This document shows positions 53,238 through 64,000 of a stretch of 64,000 nt of DNA, piece by piece. Both the position numbers and the translations under genes were made by a program. The first letter of the stretch is position 1. Each line of letters begins with the position of its first letter. The stretch is from the NCBI GenBank assembly GCA_913043255.1, contig CAJWLK010000009.1, positions 1-64,000 on the forward strand. The letters are read 5' to 3'. The DNA comes from an uncultured Gemmatimonadota bacterium. GTDB lineage: Bacteria; Gemmatimonadota; Gemmatimonadetes; Palauibacterales; Palauibacteraceae. A model generated the notes under the pieces. That model saw nothing but the letters and a program-made list of their open reading frames with translations. It had not been told where the DNA came from and did not search any database.

Positions 53238-54728
53238 TCACTTCGACAGGGTCCTAGAAACGGCTGTTTTCCACCCAGAGTAAAGCTCATCGCGGTGTTC
53301 ATCCATCATCGATGGACTCCATACACAGTCGCTCCTCAAGGTTACCGTGATCTCCTCAAGATCTTGATACACACCCGCTCCAAGTCCAGCTAGCGTTGCG
53401 GCGCCTAGCGCCGTCATCTCCGTTACAACAGGTCGTTCTATGTCTATACTCAGGATATCGCTCAGAAACTGCATGGCCCAACCGTTCTCCGTCAGTCCAC
53501 CATCGACCTTGAGCTTAGACGGTTGTTTTGCACCGTCGGCTTCCATCGCCTCGAAAAGCTCCCGGGTCTGATATGCGATCGCTTCGAGCGCGGCGCGGGC
53601 AATCTCCGCTGGTCCAGTGTCACGGGTCATTCCAAACAATGCACCACGTGCAGCCGTATCCCAGTGTGGAGCCCCAAGCCCAACGAATGCTGGCACGAAA
53701 TAGACACCGTGCGTCGACTCAAGGCCTGCCGCGAGAGCCTCTGTTTCAGAGGCATTCTTGATAATTCCAAGACCATCGCGGAGCCATTGTACCGACGCAC
53801 CAGCCACAAAAATGCTGCCTTCGAGTGCATACGTAAGAGATCCCTCTAGTTGCCATGCAACGGTAGTAAGCAGACGGTTCTTCGACTCAATTCGCTCATT
53901 GCCTGTATTCAACAGTGCGAACGCACCGGTTCCATATGTGCATTTCATCATCCCTGATCGGAACGCAGCCTGACCGAAAGTTGACGCCTGTTGATCGCCG
54001 GCAATCCCAGTGATGGAGATGGGGCGACCAAAAATCGCCGCATCAGTGGTACCAAAATCACCCGCCGAGTCCCGGACCTCGGGAAGTAGGGTAGGAGGAA
54101 CTCGCAGTGCTTCCATCAGGTCACCTGACCAGCACCCTGCCCGAATGTCGTAGAGCATCGTGCGCGAGGCATTCGATGCATCTGTCGCATGTACTTTCCC
54201 TCCGGTCAGGTTCCAAAGAAGCCACGTATCGATGGTGCCGAACGCGAGTTCACTCTTCTCTGCAGCTTCACGAGCACCTGCAACGGTATCGAGTATCCAA
54301 GCCAGTTTCGTTCCAGAAAAATATGGATCCAACAGTAGCCCTGATCTCTTTTTTACGTGCTCTTCGTAGCCGGCCTCCTTGAGAATCTCACATACGTCTG
54401 CGGTCCGTCGATCTTGCCATACAATGGCGGGAGAAATAGGACGACCCGTATCACGTTCCCATACAACCGTTGTTTCACGTTGGTTCGTGATGCCAATCGC
54501 GGCTACTAAACTGCCTTCCGCCTCGACCGCTTGGACCACATCGCGCGTCACTTCAATCGCGTCGCGACAAATCTGCTCAGCATCATGTTCGACCCAGCCG
54601 GGTTGTGGATAACTCTGGGCGAGTTCCCGCCGGGACATCTTTTGTGGGAGACCATCGAGGCCGAAGGCTATCGCACGAGTAGAGGTAGTCCCTTGGTCGA
54701 TGGCGACGAGAACTGGACGTTTAGTCAA
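53238..54728 (-). CDS. glpK: Glycerol kinase
   Basis: A 496-residue FGGY-family kinase beginning VLVAIDQGTTSTRAIAF, with the ERDTGRPISPAIVWQDRRT block, the TYGTGAFALLNTG loop, and the late VDGGLTENGWAMQFLSDIL ATP-binding region. Glycerol plus ATP gives glycerol-3-phosphate, which the PgsA-like enzyme could use for phospholipids. Start is TTG 54728 without a clear ribosome-binding site. It is flanked by thyX and gyrB on the same strand with gaps of 79 and 118 bp. Confidence 0.96.
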   Translation of the reverse strand: MTKRPVLVAIDQGTTSTRAIAFGLDGLPQKMSRRELAQSYPQPGWVEHDAEQICRDAIEVTRDVVQAVEAEGSLVAAIGITNQRETTVVWERDTGRPISPAIVWQDRRTADVCEILKEAGYEEHVKKRSGLLLDPYFSGTKLAWILDTVAGAREAAEKSELAFGTIDTWLLWNLTGGKVHATDASNASRTMLYDIRAGCWSGDLMEALRVPPTLLPEVRDSAGDFGTTDAAIFGRPISITGIAGDQQASTFGQAAFRSGMMKCTYGTGAFALLNTGNERIESKNRLLTTVAWQLEGSLTYALEGSIFVAGASVQWLRDGLGIIKNASETEALAAGLESTHGVYFVPAFVGLGAPHWDTAARGALFGMTRDTGPAEIARAALEAIAYQTRELFEAMEADGAKQPSKLKVDGGLTENGWAMQFLSDILSIDIERPVVTEMTALGAATLAGLGAGVYQDLEEITVTLRSDCVWSPSMMDEHRDELYSGWKTAVSRTLSK

Positions 54729-54846
54729 TGATGAGTCGGGTTAAGTGTGAGGTGGGAATCAATAGGCCGCAGATGGACGCATAGGTATAGGACTCTAGAG
54801 GACCCAGCGTAACTGATATGTTGGGGCAGCCTTAGCAAATCCCGGA

Positions 54847-57241
<2,395 letters not shown>

Positions 57242-57245
<4 letters not shown>

Positions 57246-58441
57246 GAAAACAGGCACCCGTTCTGGATCCTCCAATGATCCAAATCGCCACCCCGAAGCG
57301 GCACATCGCCTGGTTTGGGTGCCGCAAGGATCACCTGTCCTTCTCGGCCGTCATCAAAGAGTGAAAGTAGTCGCTCCGAACGACCTTCATCGAGTTCCGC
57401 AAACACATCGTCTAGCAAGTATGTCGGTTCCCGATCGAGTCGCTCGCGCAGGCAATCTGCCTCCAGAAGCCTGAGGGCAAGGGCTGCAGTGCGTTGTTGA
57501 CCACTTGATCCGTAGCCTCGAAGATCCCGAACTCCCTCCTCGGCGTCGACCAGAAAACGGATCTCATCTCGGTGTGGCCCAACAAGCGTCAGACCACGGG
57601 TCCTCTCACGCTCACGAGTAGCCTCGAGAGCCCTCCGAAACTTTTCCGTCCATGTGGCCAACTCGATTGACTCCATTTCAGGTTCAGAGCCTTTTTTCAC
57701 GGTGGCCTCTATTGATGAAGCATACTTAAGGTGCGCAATATCTCCATCCGAAATCGTCGCATAGTGCTGCTGGTATCGGCGCATCCCGTCCTGGACCCAC
57801 TTCGACCGACTTGTAGTCACCACAGCTCCGGCTTCAACCAACCCATCAGTCCAGGCGTCCACCTCATCACTAGTGATCCCGCGGCGGAGCGCTTCGTTTC
57901 GTTGGGTAAGTATATTTCTATACCGCTGAAGTGCGGCAAGATATTTAGGCTCACCAACCGAGAGCGTCATATCGAGAAATCGACGTCTGGATTGTGGGCT
58001 TCCCCGAATAATGTCCACATCTTCAAGTCGAAACACCGCCACCCCTAACGAACCGATACCGTCGGACGCTCGTTCGAGTCCCCGCTCGTTCAATTCCACT
58101 TTTTTGAGCCGACGTGTCCGATCATAAGCTGCCGCCATCGACAACGACGGATCTCCCCCAACTTGGAGTTCCCCTTCAACACGAAAAACCGACTCTCCGA
58201 ACCTTACGAGATCACGATCTCGTACACCCCTGAAAGATCTGAAGACTTCCAGATAGTATATGGACTCGAGAAGATTCGTCTTCCCAGATCCATTCGGCCC
58301 GACGATCGCGACTCCGACATTGGGGAATTCACATTCCAGATGTTCAAAGTTGCGATAATTGCGTAAGACCAGCCGCCCAAGATGGGGTACGGAGCACGTT
58401 GTCGATTGGGAAATAGACCGTGCCTCCGCTGTCTTGATCAC
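57242..58441 (-). CDS. recF: DNA replication and repair protein RecF
   Basis: About 399 residues of the SMC-like RecF ATPase: Walker A VGPNGSGKTN, the signature GYGSSGQQRTAALAL and Walker B TYLLDDVFAELDEGR. RecF helps load RecA at single-strand gaps. GTG 58441 is preferred over TTG 58477: it follows an AGAGGT/TTAGGG stretch. DUF721 and gyrB follow with four-base overlaps; dnaA and dnaN, usual upstream partners, are replaced by a divergent PAP2 gene. Confidence 0.95.
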
Positions 58442-58561
58442 AGACCCTAAACTACCTCTAAAACCCTTGTGTCGCAATGCGATTCAGACGATCCGACTCG
58501 AAAAATTGAGTTGGAATTACGCTTGCATCGATCTTCAACAGACTTCAGGTTCGAGGAGCCT

Positions 58562-59386
58562 ATGACAACGCTCACTTATTTCTTACGAAGCTCTCTGAGA
58601 ACCGGTATTACGATTATATTGGGACTCCTTTTTATTCTCGTGCCAACGGCGAGAGCACAAGATGCTCCACCGGTCCCAACATCGATTCAAGTTGAAGAGC
58701 CTAACCCGTTGAAGTGGTCTTACCTGGCTGGTGGATTTGTAGTACTGGGAGGACTCGCCCTACTTGATGAGCCTGTACGCAATTTTACAAGCGACTTACA
58801 ATCGGACTTTGGCCGCGACTTCGCTCGAACGGCTACCGATTATGGCAAGGCCACACTAATGGCTCCAATCTTTTTGGGGGGCAGCATCCTTGTCGGAACT
58901 ATAACGGATGGTGGGCAGGGATTTAAACGCGCTGCCGCGGCTGGAATTGGAATGGCTGTAGGAAGCCTTGTCAACGAAACGCTAAACCAAATTGTGGGAC
59001 GGCGAAGGCCATCGGAAGAGGTGGGGGCATGGGAGTTTGACCCGCTCCACGGCCACGCTTCGTTCCCTTCAGGACATACGGCATTTACGTTCGCAATCGC
59101 TGGTGCGGTCGATGAAGCAACCGAAGGTTGGGTTGCCATCCCGTTCTATACTGCGGCAACCATAACCGGACTAACCCGTATCTACCTTGACCGCCATTGG
59201 CTCACAGATGTGGTGGTCGGAAGCTTAATCGGCGTCTGGATGAGCCGGCGTGTTACACGGACCGCAATGCGCCTGTTTAACGCCGACCGACCCACCTCAA
59301 GCTCGCGAAGTGGGGTTCAAGCACTACTCGATCGTATGGAGCCCGTAGCCAGTCCACACTTCCTTGGGGTCCGGGTTCGGTTATAA
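58562..59386 (+). CDS. PAP2-superfamily membrane phosphatase
   Basis: About 274 residues with a signal-like N-terminal helix ending near TARAQ and several hydrophobic segments. The three acid-phosphatase motifs are present: the KxxxxxxRP-type GRRRP, PSGH in ASFPSGHTAF, and the last SRxxxxxHxxxD-type in TRIYLDRHWLTDVVVG. Typical substrates are lipid phosphates such as undecaprenyl pyrophosphate or phosphatidic acid. ATG 58562 has GAGGAG before it; the frame opens at 58469, overlapping recF antisense. Confidence 0.88.
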   Translation: MTTLTYFLRSSLRTGITIILGLLFILVPTARAQDAPPVPTSIQVEEPNPLKWSYLAGGFVVLGGLALLDEPVRNFTSDLQSDFGRDFARTATDYGKATLMAPIFLGGSILVGTITDGGQGFKRAAAAGIGMAVGSLVNETLNQIVGRRRPSEEVGAWEFDPLHGHASFPSGHTAFTFAIAGAVDEATEGWVAIPFYTAATITGLTRIYLDRHWLTDVVVGSLIGVWMSRRVTRTAMRLFNADRPTSSSRSGVQALLDRMEPVASPHFLGVRVRL

Positions 59387-59410
59387 ACGAAGACCCCGTC
59401 CGTGTACCTG

Positions 59411-60304
59411 TTATCGCAATTTTACAAAGTCAGAGACAGTCGGTTCTTCACCGCTATAGTCGTAGAATCCCTTCCCAGTTTTCCTGCCGTGATATCCAGC
59501 TAGAAACATACGACGCAAAAGTGATGGGGACGCGAACCGAGCATCCTTGTATTCATCAAACATGATTTTTGTGATGTGATATAGCGTATCCAGACCAACG
59601 AAGTCTCCAAGCGTGAATGGGCCCATCGGATAGCCACAGCCAAGCTTCAGTCCCTTGTCAATATCGGGAATCGAGGCAACACCCGCCTCATATGCTCGAA
59701 TTGCATCAAGCATATATGGTACCAATAATCGGTTGACGACAAAGCCTGTGTTATCACCACATGCGATTGGGCTCTTCCCAATCGCTTCAGAGAACGCAAA
59801 AGCGAGATTGAAGCACTCTTCAGAAGTCTCTCCGCAACGAACAACTTCCACCAGCGGCATTACGGGCACGGGGCTAAAAAAATGAAGACCGACGAACCGA
59901 TCAGGCCGACTGGTTCCCGCGGCAAGTTCCGTAATCGACAAACTTGACGTATTTGACGCAAAAATTGTTGTTTCCTTGCAACCTCGATCAAGAGAGGCGA
60001 AGAGGTTTTGTTTCTCCTCCAAATTTTCGACAATTGCCTCAATAATGAGATCGGAATCGGCCAAGTCACCTAGCTGAAGCGTGGGGTGGATACGTCCCAT
60101 AACAACATCGCGATCAGACTCTGTCATATCCCCCTTTTCGACAGCACGATCCAGATTCTTCTTGATCTGCTTCATGCCCCGGTCGAGGAATGCCTGATCT
60201 AACTCACAAACAACGGGCTCGTACCCAGCTTGCGCACAAATCTGCGCGATCCCACCACCCATCAAGCCACAACCAACAACACCCACTTTTTGTATCTCGC
60301 TCAC
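59411..60304 (-). CDS. 3-hydroxyacyl/3-hydroxybutyryl-CoA dehydrogenase
   Basis: A 297-residue enzyme with the NAD site VGVVGCGLMGGGIAQICAQ, the catalytic His in GLHFFSPVPVMPLVEVV and the C-terminal FVVNRLLVPYMLDAIR and DKGLKLGCGYPMGPFTLGDFVGLD. It is the single-function form (Hbd type), converting 3-hydroxyacyl-CoA to 3-oxoacyl-CoA. GTG 60304 has AAGGAGTG before it. It is 154 bp downstream of the thiolase gene, and the two steps are successive. Confidence 0.94.
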   Translation of the reverse strand: MSEIQKVGVVGCGLMGGGIAQICAQAGYEPVVCELDQAFLDRGMKQIKKNLDRAVEKGDMTESDRDVVMGRIHPTLQLGDLADSDLIIEAIVENLEEKQNLFASLDRGCKETTIFASNTSSLSITELAAGTSRPDRFVGLHFFSPVPVMPLVEVVRCGETSEECFNLAFAFSEAIGKSPIACGDNTGFVVNRLLVPYMLDAIRAYEAGVASIPDIDKGLKLGCGYPMGPFTLGDFVGLDTLYHITKIMFDEYKDARFASPSLLRRMFLAGYHGRKTGKGFYDYSGEEPTVSDFVKLR

Positions 60305-60458
60305 CGAATCACTCCTTCTTTGTATTTGTCTCTACTTGTTCTTAAGTAATCAGCCGTGTTACGACTCTCCACAATTCGCTCAGTTTCGGATGCCTTACCG
60401 TAATAAATAGGGATTGGAATGGCTGTTACCATTAAAAGGGGTTGTCATATATAGGCAC

Positions 60459-61658
60459 TTACGAGTCCAGTTGAACTACAATCGCCGCACCCTGGCCACC
60501 TCCAATGCAAGCACTACCCAAGCCGAATTCGCCACCCCGTCGGCGTAGTTCGTGGAGTAAGTGTCCGGCAATACGCGCACCCGTCATGCCTAGCGGGTGA
60601 CTGAGTGCAATCGCTCCACCATTCACGTTCACTTTGTCACGATCCAGCTCCAACTCGCGCTCCACAGCCATATATTGGGGTGCGAAAGCCTCATTTATCT
60701 CAATGAGATCCATATCTTCAATCGTAAGGCCGACCTTTTCGAGGGCCGCACGAGACGCTGGTGCCGGGCCAATTCCCATGATATGTGGTGGCACACCGGC
60801 AACGGCGTATGAGACCAGTTTTCCAAGTGGATTCAGGCCATTCGAGACAGCGTAATCCGCACTTGCCATCACAAGAGCTGCCCCTCCATCACCAATCCCA
60901 CTCGCATTCCCTGCCGTAACCAAACCATCTTCCTTGAAGTATGGTCGCAGTCCCGCGAGGGCGTCTATGGTCGTTTCAGGCCGCAGGTGCTCGTCGCGAT
61001 CAAAGGATTTCTCCCGGCCCTTTCGTCCCACCATTACGGGTACAACTTCCTGTGTGTATCGTCCATCTTCCCACGCTATATGGGCAAGTTTTTGGCTCCT
61101 TAATGCAATTTCGTCCGCTTCTGAACGTGATATCCCGTATTCCTCAGCCAAGTTCTCCGCAGTCTGAGCCATCGAAAATCCGCAATACGGATCCGTTAGA
61201 GCTTCCCACAATGAGTCCTCCAAATCGGGTTCCGATCCCAAACGTAAGCCCCAGCGCGCGCCCCGTACGATGTGGGGTGCCTGGCTCATTGATTCTGAAC
61301 CTCCCACGAGACATACATCGCTCTCACCAAGCTCAATCTCCTGCGATCCACTAATGACCGCCTGAAATCCTGAACCGCACAGCCTGTTGATAGCGAGTGC
61401 AGACGTTTCAATCGGAAGACCAGCACGTAACCCGATATGACGGGCAAGATAAATCGCATCTGCCGAGGTCTGCATTACATTTCCAAACACGACATGGCCG
61501 AACTCTTCCTTTGGCACCCCCGAACGTTCAATGGCCGGGTCTGACGCGAGCACACCAAGGTCAGTGGCAGTGTGGTCCTTAAGACTTCCTCCGAACGCAC
61601 CCATGGCCGTTCGCGCAGCAGAAAGAAAGACAGTTCCGTTCCGTTTTTTCTTATCCAT
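60459..61658 (-). CDS. Acetyl-CoA acetyltransferase (thiolase)
   Basis: A 399-residue thiolase: nucleophile Cys94 in NRLCGSGFQAV, the His in NGGAIALSHPLGMTG, and the second Cys in GSACIGGGQGAAIVV. It cleaves 3-oxoacyl-CoA or, in reverse, condenses two acetyl-CoA. GAGGAA precedes the ATG. With the dehydrogenase downstream and EtfAB at 28-30 kb it can serve beta-oxidation, ketogenesis or polyhydroxybutyrate-type metabolism. Confidence 0.95.
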   Translation of the reverse strand: MDKKKRNGTVFLSAARTAMGAFGGSLKDHTATDLGVLASDPAIERSGVPKEEFGHVVFGNVMQTSADAIYLARHIGLRAGLPIETSALAINRLCGSGFQAVISGSQEIELGESDVCLVGGSESMSQAPHIVRGARWGLRLGSEPDLEDSLWEALTDPYCGFSMAQTAENLAEEYGISRSEADEIALRSQKLAHIAWEDGRYTQEVVPVMVGRKGREKSFDRDEHLRPETTIDALAGLRPYFKEDGLVTAGNASGIGDGGAALVMASADYAVSNGLNPLGKLVSYAVAGVPPHIMGIGPAPASRAALEKVGLTIEDMDLIEINEAFAPQYMAVERELELDRDKVNVNGGAIALSHPLGMTGARIAGHLLHELRRRGGEFGLGSACIGGGQGAAIVVQLDS

Positions 61659-61741
61659 CAGTCAATTCCTCTATATGTCTACAAGTCCACCTTTACCATG
61701 TAAGCCGACATTCTTCCAAGTCGAAAAATAACTACTCCAGG

Positions 61742-62803
61742 TCAACCTTCACCTTCCAAAACACGCGCTGCCAGCCAGCTACCCACTTCCACTGTAGTAG
61801 CGGTACCGCCGATGTCGGGTGTTCTCAGACCCTCAATAAGCGCTTCCGTGACGGCGTCTTCAATAATGACTGCTGCATCCAATGCTCCTTGGTCTCGTAA
61901 CAATAAAGCCGCACTTAAAATAGCTGCCATTGGATTGGCACGGCCCGTACCAGAGATATCTGGTGCACTACCGTGCACAGGTTCGTATAAGCCGTGCACT
62001 CCGGGATTTACATTCGCCGATGGAGCAAGCCCAGGGCCACCTACTAACTCTGCTGAGAGATCGGAGAGAATGTCGCCCAAAAGGTTAGACGTCACAATCA
62101 CACCGAATCGCTCTGGTACCCGAACAAGCTCCATAGCTAAAGCATCTACATAGGTCATCTCAGACTCGACGTTGGGATACTCAGCTGCGATCTCAGAAAA
62201 AACGCGTCGCCACAAACCAAACATATGAGGCATCGCGTTCGCCTTGTCCGCCAAAGTCACTCGCACCCCGGCGTATTCCGCATAATCAAAAGCCGCGCGA
62301 ACGATTCGATCTATACCACGACGGGAAGCAAGCCCTTCCGTGATCGCGAGTTCCAAATCAGTGCCTTCGTTCTCAACCCGACCCGTTCCAACGTATAGAC
62401 CTTCCGTATTTTCCCGATAAATAACGAAATCGATTGGAGCAGTGCCGGCTGACTTAAGAGGAGATAAATCAGCTACACGAAGTCTAAGCGGTCGTCGATT
62501 AATGAATAGATCAAGACGAAAACGGAGCCCGAGCAACAAGTCACGCGCGTGTTCTCCTCCAGGAATTCTCGGATCTCCGACCGCCCCAAACAGTATCGCG
62601 TCGAAGTCGTCACGAAGCGTTGTAAACGTAACATCCGAAAGAGTCTCTCCAGATGTCAGGTAGTGGTCTGCACCATGCGGGAAATGTACCATTTCCACAT
62701 CTGCAAGACCTTTTTCTTGAACGGCACCCAGAACTCGGCAAGCTTGGTCGATAACCTCTGGCCCGATCCCGTCGCCACCAATCACAGCGATCCGTATTGT
62801 CAT
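61742..62803 (-). CDS. Isopropylmalate/isocitrate-family beta-decarboxylating dehydrogenase
   Basis: A 353-residue enzyme of the LeuB/Icd fold: IAVIGGDGIGPEVIDQA start, VTLADKANAMPHM with the catalytic Lys, and the Mg site region TSNLLGDILSDLSAELVGG, then GLYEPVHGSAPDISGTG (NAD-binding). Substrate residues RENTEGLY are more like homoisocitrate, tartrate or NAD-isocitrate dehydrogenases than typical LeuB. No leucine genes are adjacent. Start ATG 62803, weak ribosome-binding site. Confidence 0.85.
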   Translation of the reverse strand: MTIRIAVIGGDGIGPEVIDQACRVLGAVQEKGLADVEMVHFPHGADHYLTSGETLSDVTFTTLRDDFDAILFGAVGDPRIPGGEHARDLLLGLRFRLDLFINRRPLRLRVADLSPLKSAGTAPIDFVIYRENTEGLYVGTGRVENEGTDLELAITEGLASRRGIDRIVRAAFDYAEYAGVRVTLADKANAMPHMFGLWRRVFSEIAAEYPNVESEMTYVDALAMELVRVPERFGVIVTSNLLGDILSDLSAELVGGPGLAPSANVNPGVHGLYEPVHGSAPDISGTGRANPMAAILSAALLLRDQGALDAAVIIEDAVTEALIEGLRTPDIGGTATTVEVGSWLAARVLEGEG

Positions 62804-62972
62804 TCGCTTGAGAGCCTACTAAGGCAGTACCTGAAACAATGAAATTTCACATCCATGAGTTCGTTCACGGGCAGAAAACAATCGCCTCTGCCACAAGACT
62901 CTGGTTAGGCTGAAACCGAACAGGGTTATCTCTTCGGGCAGTACGATCTTCATCTGTCTGAATCACAGGTGC

Positions 62973-64000
62973 TCAGCGCTCTATCGCAAGTGCACCCACA
63001 CGTGCGGAATCCTCAATGAAAGCTTGAGCTGTCTCCCATGACACCGTCATTCCGGTCATTGCATGAAGCCGAAGAGCTTCAAACCTCATAAAATCAGCTA
63101 TCGAGAGGGTCGACCGATCTGATTGGTTTCTCATCTCACAGACAATTGCTTCCCAATCTCCTTCATAGATCGTTCCGTTTGAAACCCGTACCCGATGGGG
63201 CACCTCCATCGAAGCCTCAGGCGGCCGCCCAAAAAGATCAAGTTGAGTTAGGCTGGGCCGTCCCACCCGTCCTGCGGCTTGTGCCTCTATCTCAGCCAAA
63301 ATGCGATCTTCCGGGCTCGGATCGGCGGTCAGTTCTTCTAATACTGCGAGGTACGGCTGGAGTTCCGCGGAGTCAGGATCGAGACCATGCAGCCTCCGTT
63401 TGAGTTCGATAATTCGCCATGCTACAGCGGGGTCGCCAACGTTCGGTGCCTGGATGGTCTCGAGTTGCTCTAACGCACCCCGGAAGTCTCCACGCTCGTA
63501 AAGAACATTCCCATATAGTGCCCGCGCACCCAGAAAATGGGGATCGAGCTTTGCGGCTTTGCGGCTCCAGAAAAGTGCGCTCTCTAAATCGCCACCACGA
63601 TAAAATGTGAACGCTAGATCAAGAGCAGCATCAGGGCTCTGGGGATCAGTTTCCTGGGCGAGATGAAAGAACCTCTCGGCACGCTCTAAAAGGTTCTCAC
63701 GAAGAAGACTACGACCCACACAAATCATAATTTCAATGTCATGATCGAAGCCTAGTTCAACCAGTCTATCAAATGCCCGAAAGGCTCCTGCCCGATCACC
63801 TAGCTTAAGCATTGCATCGCCAATGCCCGCTAGCGCTTCCTCATGCTCGCCTTCAATCTGGAGCGCCCGCCGAAACGCCTCTCTCGCAAAAACGTATTCC
63901 TCCCGAGCGAGGCGAGTGTATCCCATTGAGACAAGCAATTCAGTAGAATCAGGATATTGATTTAGAGCATGCTTAAGAAGATCAAGTGCTTGATCGTAGT
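62973..64000 (-). CDS. Tetratricopeptide-repeat protein (5' end cut by window edge)
   Basis: The frame is open to the right edge, so the N-terminus is missing; at least 342 residues are in the window. Clear TPR units: EEALAGIGDAMLKLGDRAGAF, AERFFHLAQETDPQSPDAAL, ARALYGNVLYERGDFRGAL, and another starts at the edge (ALDLLKHALNQYPDSTELL). After the repeats the C-terminal ~100 residues form a separate domain (VRVSNGTIYEGDWEAIVCEM) I cannot name. Likely a scaffold. Confidence 0.78.
   Translation of the reverse strand, partial: YDQALDLLKHALNQYPDSTELLVSMGYTRLAREEYVFAREAFRRALQIEGEHEEALAGIGDAMLKLGDRAGAFRAFDRLVELGFDHDIEIMICVGRSLLRENLLERAERFFHLAQETDPQSPDAALDLAFTFYRGGDLESALFWSRKAAKLDPHFLGARALYGNVLYERGDFRGALEQLETIQAPNVGDPAVAWRIIELKRRLHGLDPDSAELQPYLAVLEELTADPSPEDRILAEIEAQAAGRVGRPSLTQLDLFGRPPEASMEVPHRVRVSNGTIYEGDWEAIVCEMRNQSDRSTLSIADFMRFEALRLHAMTGMTVSWETAQAFIEDSARVGALAIER

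Overview
The window is a gene-dense, roughly 64 kb piece of a bacterial chromosome with no rRNA, tRNA, CRISPR array, phage or insertion sequence that I could recognise. The organism is Gram-negative: there is a TonB-dependent receptor, TolC-type and other outer-membrane proteins, lipoproteins and several twin-arginine (Tat) signals. The gene content (BNR/VPS10-type exported repeat protein, TonB receptor with a carboxypeptidase-regulatory N-terminal domain, exported amidohydrolases and serine hydrolases, an anti-sigma protein with a glycogen-binding-type domain, moderate GC) most resembles an uncultured, probably marine, Gemmatimonadota-like lineage. That assignment is an inference from gene content only.

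Layout. 1-7152 (minus): truncated BNR-repeat exported protein, N-acyl-D-amino-acid deacylase-like amidohydrolase, DUF819 membrane protein, exported M20 amidohydrolase. 7449-12397 (plus): exported beta-lactamase-fold serine hydrolase and TonB receptor. 12421-15376 (minus): complete TRAP transporter. 15786-18429 (plus): two Tat-exported PLP enzymes. Together these look like an envelope system that takes up and dismantles amino-acid derivatives or peptides, perhaps D-configured. 18.4-25.1 kb: SH3-repeat protein, beta-barrel protein, moeA, a KAS III-like synthase, and an ECF sigma / membrane anti-sigma (with AMPK/CBM48-type domain) / periplasmic protein / lipoprotein operon. 25.3-30.5 kb: D-threonine-aldolase-like PLP enzyme, then etfB-etfA-xdhC-MocA-like and a hypothetical protein.

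30.8-40.2 kb (plus): a Tat-exported sulfite-oxidase-like molybdoenzyme with a lipoprotein cytochrome c (SorAB-like), then a second ECF sigma with membrane anti-sigma, a small periplasmic protein, TolC, a membrane-fusion protein and a MacB/FtsX-type permease that has no ATPase next to it, then a conserved protein of a family often mislabelled as ABC ATPase, and a patatin. 40.3-52.2 kb: ferredoxin-NADP-reductase-like flavoprotein, pgsA-like gene, orphan MlaD, rho, a TPR protein, FmdB zinc ribbon, gyrA and a divergent Nramp-superfamily carrier. 52.2-58.4 kb (minus): thyX, glpK and a tightly overlapped recF-DUF721-gyrB unit. 58.5-64 kb: PAP2 phosphatase, 3-hydroxyacyl-CoA dehydrogenase, thiolase, an isopropylmalate/isocitrate-type dehydrogenase, and a TPR protein cut by the right edge.

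The points I find most worth a second look: the envelope amino-acid-derivative island with tandem Tat-exported PLP enzymes; the anti-sigma with an extracytoplasmic glycan-binding-type domain; a short CPWC leader peptide overlapping the second sigma gene; a gyrase pair in which GyrA has no visible GyrA box and GyrB carries a histone-H1-like lysine tail; and a short unannotated reading frame whose stop overlaps the gyrA start.
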